DNA of 11,323 bases from an uncultured Oscillospiraceae bacterium (GTDB lineage: Bacteria > Bacillota > Clostridia > Oscillospirales > Oscillospiraceae), in assembly GCA_934574095.1 (NCBI GenBank), contig CAKTMW010000051.1, positions 1 to 11,323 on the forward strand, written 5' to 3'. Within the stretch, counting starts at the first letter, position 1; the number at the start of each line of letters is the position of its first letter. The position numbers and the translations under genes are program-made. This document shows, in pieces, positions 1 through 6,828 of this stretch. The notes beneath the pieces were generated by a model, which did no database searches, was not told the origin of the DNA, and saw nothing but the letters and a program-made list of their open reading frames with translations.

Positions 1-461
1 CACTTGCGGCCGTTGATGATGAAGTCGTCACCGTCGGCAATAGCGGTGGTGGTGGTGCCGCCGGCATCGGAGCCCGCACCGGGCTCGGTCAGGCCGAAGA
101 CCATGATCTTCTCGCCGCTGGCCACGGCAGGCAGGTACTTCTGCTTCTGAGCCTCATTGCCGCCCAGCAGCAGCGGGCCGCCGCCCAGAGAGTTGGAGGT
201 GTTGGCGTAGATGGACAGCACCGCGTCCACGCGGGCCAGCTCCTCTACCATCAGGGCGTAGGTCAGGCTGTCGGCGCCGGCGCCGCCGTACTCCTTGGGA
301 ATCTTCACGCCCATGAAGCCGTAACGGGCCATCTTCTTGTGCATATCCCAGTTGAATTCACCGGTCTCGTCCAGTTCGTCCTGAATTTCCTTGGTGAATT
401 CCGCCTCCGCAAACTGGCGGAACAGCTTGCGCTGCATCTCGTGCTTCTTGTCGAGAATCAT
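1..461 (-). CDS. Acyl-CoA dehydrogenase, N-terminal part (runs off left edge)
   Basis: The reading frame starts at ATG 461 behind AGGAGG with a 7-nt spacer and stays open to base 1, giving about 153 residues from the N-terminus of a protein normally near 380. The start MILDKKHEMQRKLFRQFAEA, then IPKEYGGAGAD near residue 57 and FGLTEPGAGSDAGG near residue 126, fit the acyl-CoA dehydrogenase N-terminal and middle domains; the last motif is the family signature that contacts FAD and substrate. The gene is last of six co-directional genes, 34 bp after the dehydrogenase stop codon. By analogy with AcdB in the Clostridioides difficile leucine pathway it should reduce the 2-enoyl-CoA made by the dehydratase, probably as a flavoprotein working with an electron-transfer flavoprotein (Etf). 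Etf genes may lie further left, outside the window. The family is certain; substrate and bifurcating status are inference. Confidence 0.93.
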   Translation of the reverse strand, partial: MILDKKHEMQRKLFRQFAEAEFTKEIQDELDETGEFNWDMHKKMARYGFMGVKIPKEYGGAGADSLTYALMVEELARVDAVLSIYANTSNSLGGGPLLLGGNEAQKQKYLPAVASGEKIMVFGLTEPGAGSDAGGTTTTAIADGDDFIINGRK

Positions 462-495
462 TCGTTTTCCTCCTATTGTTACTTAATTCTTTGCT

Positions 496-1497
496 TCAGC
501 AGGGAATCTCGTGGCTGGACTTACCGGTGGTCAGAATCTCGTGGATGCTGTCGATGCCGCAGCGGGCCATGGACTCGGCGGCTTCCTCGGTAAAGAACGC
601 CATATGGGGGGTGTGGTACACGTTCACGAAGGAACGCAGATACTTCAGCTTGAAGTAGGGCATGCCGGGGGTCTTGATGATGTCGTCATTGTGGGGGACG
701 TGGATGATGCCTGTCTCGCCGGGGAAGGCGTCCATAAACAGAGCGCCGATCTTCTCGGTCTCCACACCCTCGATGATGGCGTCGATGTCCACCAGCTCGC
801 CGCGGGCGTTGTCGATGAGCACCACGCCGTCCTTCATCTTGGACAGAGCCTCACGGTTGATCATACCGGTGGTGTCGGGCAGCAGGGGAGTATGGATGGT
901 GATGATATCAGATTCGCGGTACAGGGTGTCCAGGTCCACATACTCGGCGTATTCGCGGACGGCATCGTTCTGGTACACGTCGTTGGCCAGGATGCGGCAG
1001 CCGAAGCCGCTGAGGCACTTGATGACGGTGTAGCCGATCTTGCCGGTGCCCATAACGCCGACGGTCATGGTGCGCAGCTCGCGGCCCATCTTTCCCTTCA
1101 GGGTGAAGTCGTTGTCGTTGGTGTTATAGAGGGCCTTCTTGAACTTGCGGATGCACATGAGAATGGCCATGACGGTGTATTCCGCCACGCCGTTGGGGGC
1201 GTAAGCGCCGTTGCACAGGCGGAAGCCCAGGGAGCGGGCGTAATCGCAGTTCATGTGGTTGTAGCCCACGCAGCGGCTGGCCAGCACCTTGACGCCGTAG
1301 CCGCGCAGCTCGTCCAGCACCTCGTTGCAGTAGTCGGACTGGCCCAGGGTGGTGACGCCGTCGCAGCCGACGGCCATGTTGGCGGTGGTGGGGTCCAGAT
1401 TGGCGGGGGTGGAGACCAGCTCGATGCCGTATTCCTTGCACAGGGACTCAATAACGGGCTTTTCGTCGGGGCGCACTTCGTAAGCAGCGATCTTCAT
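496..1497 (-). CDS. D-2-hydroxyacid dehydrogenase (LdhA-like)
   Basis: This 333-residue NAD-dependent D-isomer 2-hydroxyacid dehydrogenase should reduce a 2-oxo acid from an amino acid to the (R)-2-hydroxy acid at the head of the pathway. The Rossmann loop GVMGTGKIG lies near residues 147-155. The catalytic triad of the family is visible as Arg232 (DNARGELVD), Glu261 (DAFPGE) and His298 (YHTPHMAFF). The start at 1497 (MKIAAYEVRP) is preferred over an upstream in-frame ATG at 1539 because AAGGAG sits 8 nt before it and family homology begins there; the longer version would run through an intergenic hairpin. The gene lies between the CoA-transferase and the acyl-CoA dehydrogenase. In C. difficile ldhA heads its operon, while here it is second to last. 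It resembles LdhA (2-hydroxyisocaproate dehydrogenase), but the side chain it accepts cannot be read from the sequence. Confidence 0.92.
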   Translation of the reverse strand: MKIAAYEVRPDEKPVIESLCKEYGIELVSTPANLDPTTANMAVGCDGVTTLGQSDYCNEVLDELRGYGVKVLASRCVGYNHMNCDYARSLGFRLCNGAYAPNGVAEYTVMAILMCIRKFKKALYNTNDNDFTLKGKMGRELRTMTVGVMGTGKIGYTVIKCLSGFGCRILANDVYQNDAVREYAEYVDLDTLYRESDIITIHTPLLPDTTGMINREALSKMKDGVVLIDNARGELVDIDAIIEGVETEKIGALFMDAFPGETGIIHVPHNDDIIKTPGMPYFKLKYLRSFVNVYHTPHMAFFTEEAAESMARCGIDSIHEILTTGKSSHEIPC

Positions 1498-1519
1498 ATT
1501 CTTTCTCCTTCTTTTGACG

Positions 1520-1551
1520 GGCCGTCCGCCGCTCCTCAACAGCGGACGGCC
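1520..1551 (-). other. Intercistronic hairpin in the had operon
   Basis: A perfect 10-bp inverted repeat (GGCCGTCCGC at 1520-1529 and its complement at 1542-1551) lies in the 96-bp gap between the CoA-transferase and dehydrogenase genes. No T-run follows in the direction of transcription, so it is not a standard terminator. It could be an mRNA processing or stabilising element that separates expression of the first four genes from the last two. That role is inference. Confidence 0.6.
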
Positions 1552-1593
1552 TGTGGTCAGTTCCTACTTTTCCGTTTTTGAATGGGGTATGGC

Positions 1594-2838
1594 TCAGTCC
1601 TTCAGGGCGGGGTCCATGGCGGCGGCGTCGCCGGCGGCGATCATAGCGGCCACCTGCTCGTCGGTATAGCCCAGCTTCTTCAGGATGTCCTCCGTCTGCT
1701 CGCCCAGGTACGGGCCGCGGTTGTAGGGGGGCAGGGGGGTCTCCTCGAACATGACGGGGGGACGGACCATGGTGCGCTTGGCGCCGTTGGGGTACTCCAT
1801 CTCATAGAAGCAGTCGGAGGCCCAAGCCTGCTTATCCACCAGCAGCTGATCCCAGGTCTGGGCGATGGCGTAGGGCAGGTCGTTGGCGTCCATCAGGGCG
1901 CACCATTCGTCCAGGGTGCGGGTAGCCATCTCGGCCACCAGGAAGTCATAGAACTCCTCGATGTTGGCCTGGAGATTGGTCTGGGGATAGTAGCGGGGGT
2001 CTTCGGCCATTTCGGGGTGGCCGATGGCGCGCATGAAGATGGGATAGTGGCGGTTGTACTGAGGCATGGCGATCTGGAGCCACTTGTTGTCCTTGGTCTT
2101 GTGGGCCACCACCAGCGGGTTGGGCAGGGTGCGGCGGGACAGGGGGAACTGGGTGGCGGGGTCGCCGTACTGGTTGGACTGCAGCATCAGGGAGACGTCC
2201 CAGATGGCGCTGTGGAACAGGGAGACCACCACGCGGTCGCCCTGACCGGTCTGCTTGGCGCGGTACAGGGCCGCCAGCACGCCGGAGGCCAGATACAGGC
2301 CCACCTGATGGTCGCCGAAGCCGGCAATGGTCAGCATGGGCAAGGAGTCCTTGTCAAACAGGGTGCCCAGCACGCCGCCGCGGGCAAAGAAGGCGGTGAA
2401 GTCGAAGCCGGGGAGATCCTTGTCGGGGCCCTTTTCGCCGTAGCCGGAGACGAAGCCGTACACCAGCGCGGGATACTTGGCGTGGAGGGTGTCGTAGTCC
2501 AGACCCGCCTTCTTCAAGGGGTTCTGACGCCAGTTGGTGATGAAGATGTCGGCGTCGGCGATGAGCTTCTCCAGGGCCTCGCGGCCGGCGGGAGACTTGG
2601 TGTTCAGGGCGATGCAGGTCTTGTTGGCGTTCTCCAGATCGTAGGTGGTGTTTTCCTTCTGGTCCTGGGGACGGCCCTCGTTAACGGCGGTGTAGCGCAG
2701 GGGGTCGCCTGCGGGAGCCTCGATCTTGATGACTTCGGCGCCCAGATCGGCCAGAAAGCGTGCGCAGCAGGGAGCGGCGATGAAGGTGGCCAGCTCGACG
2801 ACCTTGATGCCCTCCAGCGGGCGTTTGATCTCACTCAT
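1594..2838 (-). CDS. hadA: Family III CoA-transferase of the CaiB/BaiF type (HadA/FldA-like)
   Basis: This 414-residue class III CoA-transferase (PF02515-type) should move CoA from the pathway product or enoyl-CoA to the (R)-2-hydroxy acid, making the substrate for the dehydratase without spending ATP. The N-terminus has the family pattern LEGIKVVELATFIAAPCC and LADLGAEVIKIE (residues 8-40). PGFDFTAFFARGG lies near residues 143-155. The expected catalytic aspartate, which forms the aspartyl-CoA thioester in this family, is Asp176 in GFGDHQ. The start at 2838 has AGGAGG at a good distance, 30 bp after hadC. Position beside hadBC supports a HadA/FldA role rather than carnitine or oxalate metabolism. 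In C. difficile hadA precedes hadI; here it follows hadC. The substrate is not determined. Confidence 0.93.
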   Translation of the reverse strand: MSEIKRPLEGIKVVELATFIAAPCCARFLADLGAEVIKIEAPAGDPLRYTAVNEGRPQDQKENTTYDLENANKTCIALNTKSPAGREALEKLIADADIFITNWRQNPLKKAGLDYDTLHAKYPALVYGFVSGYGEKGPDKDLPGFDFTAFFARGGVLGTLFDKDSLPMLTIAGFGDHQVGLYLASGVLAALYRAKQTGQGDRVVVSLFHSAIWDVSLMLQSNQYGDPATQFPLSRRTLPNPLVVAHKTKDNKWLQIAMPQYNRHYPIFMRAIGHPEMAEDPRYYPQTNLQANIEEFYDFLVAEMATRTLDEWCALMDANDLPYAIAQTWDQLLVDKQAWASDCFYEMEYPNGAKRTMVRPPVMFEETPLPPYNRGPYLGEQTEDILKKLGYTDEQVAAMIAAGDAAAMDPALKD

Positions 2839-2868
2839 GGGTTTGGTTCCTCCTATATTTTTGCTTGA

Positions 2869-3987
2869 TTACATGGTCAGCATGTCGCGGAAGGTCTCAA
2901 TATTGGTGCGGGCCTGCTCGAACTGCACCATCTGGCGGTCGATCTCCACCACGGTGACAGGGATGCCGGCGGCCTCGCAGGCCTTCTTGATCATGACGTA
3001 GTCGAATTCCTCAGGGTCGCAGAACTTGGTGAGAGCCACCAGTACGCCCTTGGCGCCGCGGGCCTTGGCGGTGTCCACGATCCACTGGACGCGGGGCTTG
3101 GCGGCGTTGTAAAGCACGGAGCAGTTGTCCATGTCGGCGAACTTCTGGGCCAGGGCGGTCAGAGCGTCGTCACCGGCGGGGACGTCGGTGCGGTACTGGC
3201 GGGACTGGGCGGCCACGTCGTCCGCCACGATGTGCAGACCCAGATCGTCCAGAATGGCGTTGAAGCCGGGGGCGTCGGTGAGGATGCCGGACAGCAGGAT
3301 GGGGGTCTTCTCGGCGGCGGGGGTCTGGGCCTCCAGCGCGGCGATCAGCTCCTCGATGAGGGCGGTGTGCTCCTCCTTGGTCATGAAGAAGGCGGACTTG
3401 AAGGCGTCGCTGCGCTGCTGAGCGGTGACCTCGGGATGCTTGGAGAGCACCTCGTCCAGCTTCCGCATGGCGGCGTTGTGGCGGTTATAGACGGCGTTGG
3501 ACGCGGCCAGTCTGGCGTTGTCGAAGGTGCCGCCCAGCTTCTCCAGATCGCGGATCACGCGCTCGTAGCCGGCCTTGGTGAAGGCCACGCCGTAAGCGGG
3601 CTTGCGGTTCTGGGGATAGGTCATGGGGATGAAGGGGATGGAGGGCACGGCGTACTTCCAGTTCTCGCCCATGGTCTTCAGAGTGTCGCACAGGGAGGGG
3701 ATCACGATGGCGGACGCGCCGTCATACGCGCCGTTGATGCCCAGCTCCAGGGCGGACTGGACGATGGAGCACAGGAAGGCGGGGCAGTATTCCTTGGCCC
3801 GGCGCAGCTCGGTATCCGCGCCCCAGGCGCCCATGGGGACAAAGCCCATGGAGTGGATCAGCTCGTCGGGGGTGTAGACGGGAGCGCACAGCACGATCTT
3901 CTTGCCCTGGGCCAGATACTTGTCCATCTGGGCCTTGGGGTTGGCGGCTGCTTCATGCAGCTTGGCAAACAGTTCATTGGTGGTCAT
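2869..3987 (-). CDS. hadC: (R)-2-hydroxyacyl-CoA dehydratase beta subunit
   Basis: This 372-residue protein of the 2-hydroxyglutaryl-CoA dehydratase D-component family (PF06050) forms the dehydratase with HadB, removing water from (R)-2-hydroxyacyl-CoA through a ketyl radical. Cysteines that probably ligate the [4Fe-4S] cluster are Cys34 (VLCAPVYTPDELI), Cys73 (PAFLCSIVQS), Cys100 (PSLCDTLKTMGENWK) and Cys323 (LTKFCDPEEFDY). The stretch TDVPAGDDAL and the C-terminal EQARTNIETFRDML match what I remember of C. difficile HadC. The start lies 2 bp after the hadB stop, and its GGAG lies inside the end of hadB, so translation is probably coupled for 1:1 subunits. Alternatives in the same family are phenyllactyl-CoA (FldC), lactoyl-CoA and 2-hydroxyglutaryl-CoA dehydratases. 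The pairing with a family III CoA-transferase favours the Had/Fld type. Confidence 0.95.
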   Translation of the reverse strand: MTTNELFAKLHEAAANPKAQMDKYLAQGKKIVLCAPVYTPDELIHSMGFVPMGAWGADTELRRAKEYCPAFLCSIVQSALELGINGAYDGASAIVIPSLCDTLKTMGENWKYAVPSIPFIPMTYPQNRKPAYGVAFTKAGYERVIRDLEKLGGTFDNARLAASNAVYNRHNAAMRKLDEVLSKHPEVTAQQRSDAFKSAFFMTKEEHTALIEELIAALEAQTPAAEKTPILLSGILTDAPGFNAILDDLGLHIVADDVAAQSRQYRTDVPAGDDALTALAQKFADMDNCSVLYNAAKPRVQWIVDTAKARGAKGVLVALTKFCDPEEFDYVMIKKACEAAGIPVTVVEIDRQMVQFEQARTNIETFRDMLTM

Positions 3988-3989
3988 GT

Positions 3990-5234
3990 TCAGTTGGCTC
4001 CTTTCTGCTCTTTGTTGGCTTCCATGATCTCCATGAGGCCCTGGACACGGGTGTCATACTGCGCCTCGGAGAAGTTGCGGGGATCGGCCTGGTCGCCGTC
4101 GAAGCTGGCCACGGGGATGTCGCAGGCCTTGCCCACCTGGCGGCCCATCTCGTACATGAAGCCGCTCCACAGCTTGCAGGAACGGTTGGTGTGGATCAGC
4201 ATGCCCTCCACGTGGTTGTCCTTGCAGAGCTTGATGCGCTTGTCGCGGGACTTTTCCAGATTGATGGCGTTGGGCACGGAGCAGTAGGCCTTGATCATGC
4301 CCTCGAAGGAGTCGTAATCGTAGCCGAAGGCATCGGCGTAGATGGTGGTGACCATGTTGATGCCGCGGGACTTCAGGCCGGTGGAGGTGGCCCGCAGGTA
4401 GGGCCAGCAGGCGATACCCTCGAACAGAATACGGTACTTCTCCTCGGTGCGGAAGGTGGAGGTGCCGTTCTTGTGGTTTTCCATGTACTCCTTGTACAGG
4501 GTCTCCATGGCGTCGCCGGAGCACTCCTTGCCGCGGGCGGTGACCATGACGGCCATGTGGTTCAGCAGGTCAAAGCCGTTGAAGGGGGAGGGCACGTACT
4601 TGGCGCAGCCGGTAGCGGCCAGCCATGCGCGGGAAGCGCGGCAGCTGAAGCCGGTGACCTGCTGGAACTTGTCGTCGTCCCACTTCAGATGGAACAGGTT
4701 CTCCAGCTGATGTACCGCATCCCAGAACTGGGCGGAGACGTACTGTACCTGAGCGTCGGACACGTCGTAGTCGGGGTTGAAGGGGATGTCCAGCATGATC
4801 ATGGGGATGCCCAGCTCCTGGGACAGGTTTTCATACCACTTGATCATGCAGTTGCAGATGTTGTTGCAGCACAGCACCACGTCGGGCATGGCCACATCCT
4901 GCTCCGGGCAGGATTTCAGCTTGGCATAGGCCATGGAGATACGGGCGTAGGCGCAGATGTCATTGGAGTAGCCCTCGGCCTCCGCCACGTTGCACATACG
5001 CTCGCCTGCGCCGCGGGCGGCGATACCTGCGGCCTGGTTTTCCGGATACACGGTGGCGATGCCCAGGGTCTCCGGGATCTCCACAGGGAAGTTGCTGGAT
5101 ACCCAGGCGACAGGAATGCCCTGCTTCTTGGCCTCGATGGCGTCCACAAAGGCGTCAGCGGCGATCTTGCCCAGCTTGTACTTGGCGGAGTTGGGGTCCA
5201 CCGGACGGGGGGCCTTCCTCACTTCTTCTGCCAT
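3990..5234 (-). CDS. hadB: (R)-2-hydroxyacyl-CoA dehydratase alpha subunit
   Basis: This 414-residue alpha subunit accepts the electron from the activator and carries the active-site [4Fe-4S] cluster. Visible landmarks are AWVSSNFP (residues 43-50, with the serines seen near the cluster in HadB), YPENQAAGIAA (63-73), AYARISMAY, LCCNNICNCMIKWYENLS (121-138), SPFNGFDLLNHMAV, CWPYLRAT, HTNRSCKLW (Cys353) and FDGDQADPRNFSEAQ near the end. Likely cluster cysteines are Cys94, Cys127 and Cys353, three protein ligands being usual for this subunit. AAGGAGG lies 7 nt before the ATG at 5234. The gene starts 69 bp after hadI and is followed by hadC with a 2-bp gap. Length and motifs match C. difficile HadB and phenyllactyl-CoA dehydratase FldB; sequence alone cannot choose between a leucine and an aromatic substrate. 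Confidence 0.95.
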   Translation of the reverse strand: MAEEVRKAPRPVDPNSAKYKLGKIAADAFVDAIEAKKQGIPVAWVSSNFPVEIPETLGIATVYPENQAAGIAARGAGERMCNVAEAEGYSNDICAYARISMAYAKLKSCPEQDVAMPDVVLCCNNICNCMIKWYENLSQELGIPMIMLDIPFNPDYDVSDAQVQYVSAQFWDAVHQLENLFHLKWDDDKFQQVTGFSCRASRAWLAATGCAKYVPSPFNGFDLLNHMAVMVTARGKECSGDAMETLYKEYMENHKNGTSTFRTEEKYRILFEGIACWPYLRATSTGLKSRGINMVTTIYADAFGYDYDSFEGMIKAYCSVPNAINLEKSRDKRIKLCKDNHVEGMLIHTNRSCKLWSGFMYEMGRQVGKACDIPVASFDGDQADPRNFSEAQYDTRVQGLMEIMEANKEQKGAN

Positions 5235-5282
5235 GTTTTTCCTCCTTAATTCTTCTGTCCTCTTAATATAATGAAGTATCTT

Positions 5283-5306
5283 CTCACTTGCTCACTTACT
5301 CACTTA
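5283..5306 (-). repeat. Three tandem octamers at the hadI stop codon
   Basis: Three adjacent 8-bp units lie here, TAAGTGAG twice and CAAGTGAG once on the coding strand, and the first contains the hadI TAA stop. The units supply extra stop codons in other frames. They sit 49 bp or more before the hadB start. They may be simple slippage products. Confidence 0.7.
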
Positions 5307-6080
5307 CTTGCCGGCCTGCTTCCAAGCGTACAATGCCGCGCCGATGGCGCCGAAATACTGGGCCAGGGGGTCGTAGGATATCTCCACGTCCAGGGCCTGG
5401 GCCATATAGCGGCGGACGGCCTCGTTGCGGGCCACGCCGCCGGACATACACACCCGCTCCACGATACCGGCCCGGCGGGCGAGAGACGCCACACGGGTGG
5501 CAACGCTCTGGCAGATACCGGCCACCAGATCGGGCCGCTTGGTGCCGTTGGCCAGCTGGCTGATGACCTCGGACTCAGCAAAGACGGTGCAGGTGCTGGA
5601 GATGGCGGCGGGGGTGCTGCTCTGGGCGGCGATGGCGCCCAGATCGTCGATATCCAGCCGCAGGATGTTGGCCATGACCTCCAGGAAACGGCCGGTCCCG
5701 GCGGCGCACTTGTCGTTCATGATGAAGTTGCTCATGCGGCCGTCCGGGGTCAGGGAGATGATCTTGGCGTCCTGGCCGCCGATGTCGATGACCGTCCGCA
5801 GATCGGGGAACACGAACCGGCCGCCCAGCGCGTGGCAGGTCAGCTCACTGACCTCGCCGTCGGCACCCTCGAACTTATTGCGGCCGTAGCCGGTGACGAT
5901 GACGCGGGCCATGTCGGCACGGGTCAGGCCGCTTTCCTGCCACAGCTGCGAAAGCGCGTCCTCCGGACCGTCGGTGCCCAGGCCGCCCAGCTGAAGGCTT
6001 TTGGCGGCGATGGACGCGCCGTCCTGCAATATCACACACTTGGAGGTGGTGGAACCGATGTCGATGCCCAGGGTATACAT
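5304..6080 (-). CDS. hadI: 2-hydroxyacyl-CoA dehydratase activator (archerase), ATP-dependent
   Basis: This 258-residue BadF/HgdC-type ASKHA ATPase uses ATP hydrolysis to push one low-potential electron into the dehydratase, which then turns over many times. The phosphate-1 motif GIDIGSTTSKCVI (residues 5-17), DIGGQDAKII (99-108) and the C-terminal MSGGVARNE (212-220) form the nucleotide site. Cys125 (NDKCAAGTGRFLE) and Cys164 (SSTCTVFAESE) are the two cysteines that bridge one [4Fe-4S] cluster across the homodimer in known activators. The length is typical. AAAGGAG lies 6 nt before ATG 6080. It is the first gene of the operon, 47 nt below the predicted transcription start. The family is certain; calling it HadI rather than FldI or HgdC rests on the adjacent hadBCA genes. 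Confidence 0.95.
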   Translation of the reverse strand: MYTLGIDIGSTTSKCVILQDGASIAAKSLQLGGLGTDGPEDALSQLWQESGLTRADMARVIVTGYGRNKFEGADGEVSELTCHALGGRFVFPDLRTVIDIGGQDAKIISLTPDGRMSNFIMNDKCAAGTGRFLEVMANILRLDIDDLGAIAAQSSTPAAISSTCTVFAESEVISQLANGTKRPDLVAGICQSVATRVASLARRAGIVERVCMSGGVARNEAVRRYMAQALDVEISYDPLAQYFGAIGAALYAWKQAGK

Positions 6081-6109
6081 GGTGCGCTCCTTTCCGGGAT
6101 AAGGTCCTC

Positions 6110-6126
6110 AACTGGTCTTACCAGTT
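6110..6126. promoter_or_regulatory. Predicted GntR/FadR-type operator for the had operon
   Basis: A perfect 7-3-7 palindrome, AACTGGT-CTT-ACCAGTT on the plus strand, starts 7 bp downstream of the -10 and so covers about +1 to +18 of the transcript. TGGT-N3-ACCA is the core bound by FadR-subfamily GntR regulators such as PdhR. A repressor here would block initiation or early elongation. The regulator gene is not in the window, so its identity and effector are inference. Confidence 0.65.
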
Positions 6127-6133
6127 TAAGCCT

Positions 6134-6162
6134 ATTATAGGGCCTTGTGAAATTTGTGTCAA
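6134..6162 (-). promoter_or_regulatory. Consensus sigma-A promoter of the had operon
   Basis: On the minus strand TTGACA (6157-6162) and TATAAT (6134-6139) are separated by exactly 17 bp, a full match to the housekeeping consensus. The predicted start is near 6127, leaving a short leader before hadI. So strong a promoter implies high expression, or control mainly through the adjacent palindrome. A second TATAAT (6200-6205) lies upstream but lacks a good -35. Confidence 0.85.
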
Positions 6163-6175
6163 TTATGGGATTTGC

Positions 6176-6195
6176 CAATTCTTTAACAATTCTTT
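6176..6195 (-). repeat. Direct repeat just upstream of the had promoter
   Basis: AAAGAATTG occurs twice on the minus strand (6187-6195 and 6176-6184) with an 11-bp period, immediately upstream of the -35. One-turn spacing at this position could be an activator site or an UP-like element. It could also be chance in AT-rich DNA. Confidence 0.4.
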
Positions 6196-6251
6196 GTGGA
6201 TTATACCGAGTTGCAGTTTAAATGAGCAAAGTGACCGGGAATTTTTGACAG

Positions 6252-6275
6252 AAAAAGTGCCCGCGTTAGGCGGGC
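6252..6275 (-). terminator. Minus-strand rho-independent terminator
   Basis: GCCCGC (6259-6264) pairs with GCGGGC (6270-6275) around a 5-nt loop. On the minus strand the stem is followed by ACTTTTTC. It would stop transcripts coming from the small genes at 6612-7081 before they enter the had promoter region. Confidence 0.6.
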
Positions 6276-6338
6276 GGTTTAAGTGGGGAGCGATCCGAGC
6301 GCTGCCAGTGGCAGATGAAGCAAGGTGAGCGAGTGGCC

Positions 6339-6389
6339 GCGGTCAAAATTTCGGCGGCTTAAATGCCGCAGCGAAATTTTGGGTACCGC
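6339..6389. repeat. Long imperfect hairpin in non-coding DNA
   Basis: CAAAATTTCG-GCGGC (6344-6358) pairs with GCCGC-AG-CGAAATTTTG (6365-6381) apart from a 2-nt bulge. After a small internal loop GCGGT pairs with ACCGC, and the terminal loop is TTAAAT. No ORF with coding character spans it. It looks like a dispersed palindromic element rather than a gene. Confidence 0.6.
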
Positions 6390-6432
6390 AACAGGACCAC
6401 CCTGCCTTACAGCGTTCTATCGGTAATCAATT

Positions 6433-6589
6433 CGTAGGGCGGCATGACCACATGCCGCCGCACAGTATTGCACTGCGCTGTCGGCGGCGGGGTGAGGTCA
6501 CCCCGCCCTACGGATGCGTGATACGGCGGGCCGATGTGGGCATCGGCCCCTACACACGAATTCGGGCGACCGCAAGGGTCGCCCCTACG
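6433..6589. repeat. Array of four palindromic hairpin modules (REP-like)
   Basis: There are four clean hairpins: GCGGCATG with its complement (6439-6458), GGCGGGGTGA (6486-6507), GGGCCGATG (6528-6549) and GGGCGACC (6564-6584). Each ends next to a CGTAGGG or CCCTAC-type sequence, the first in inverted orientation to the others. All the ORFs here translate into low-complexity Arg/Gly/Pro peptides and are not genes. From memory, modules of this kind recur between genes in gut Clostridia; copy number in this genome cannot be seen from one window. Confidence 0.7.
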
Positions 6590-6611
6590 AATGGTACAAG
6601 AACCCGGCGCG

Positions 6612-6827
6612 TCAGGAGAGACCCTCCAGATCCTGCTTGTCCAGATGCATTTTGCGCCACTGGCGGGGCAGGCCCGGTGCGATGAGGGGAAACACATTCT
6701 TCGTGTCGGCGGTGGGCTGGATATTATAGGTGCCGTACATATTGATCAGTTCCTTCACGTTCTCCGGCGGAGAAGAGAAGGCATGAACATCCGGCGTGGC
6801 GTCATGGGGGAAGGGCTGTTTGGCCAT
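6612..6827 (-). CDS. Small hypothetical protein, 71 aa
   Basis: I do not recognise this protein. It starts at ATG 6827 behind GAGGTGA with a 6-nt gap and ends with TGA at 6612. The composition looks protein-like: PPENVKELINMYGTYNIQP in the middle (residues 20-38) reads like a short conserved core. It has no signal peptide, membrane segment or metal motif, and the ends look flexible. It lies 53 bp downstream of the 66-aa gene on the same strand. The intergenic hairpin (6835-6863) carries its ribosome binding site in the 3' arm and is followed by six T's, so expression probably depends on how that structure folds. It could be a small family shared by related Clostridia, but I cannot name it. 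Confidence 0.72.
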   Translation of the reverse strand: MAKQPFPHDATPDVHAFSSPPENVKELINMYGTYNIQPTADTKNVFPLIAPGLPRQWRKMHLDKQDLEGLS

Positions 6828-6828
6828 A

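Noticed and set aside
1582..2868. 428-codon plus-strand ORF opposite the CoA-transferase, plus similar long plus-strand ORFs at 511-1581, 3232-4287, 4191-5249 and 5271-6140
   Set aside because: These are antisense shadows of confidently identified had-operon genes in GC-rich DNA. Their products are Gly/Val/His/Gln-rich with no family features.
6407..6697. 96-codon minus-strand ORF and overlapping plus-strand ORFs over the hairpin array
   Set aside because: The products are translations of palindromic repeats (RGDPCGRP-like and GRPQGSPLR-like text), a known kind of spurious ORF. No ribosome binding site was seen.
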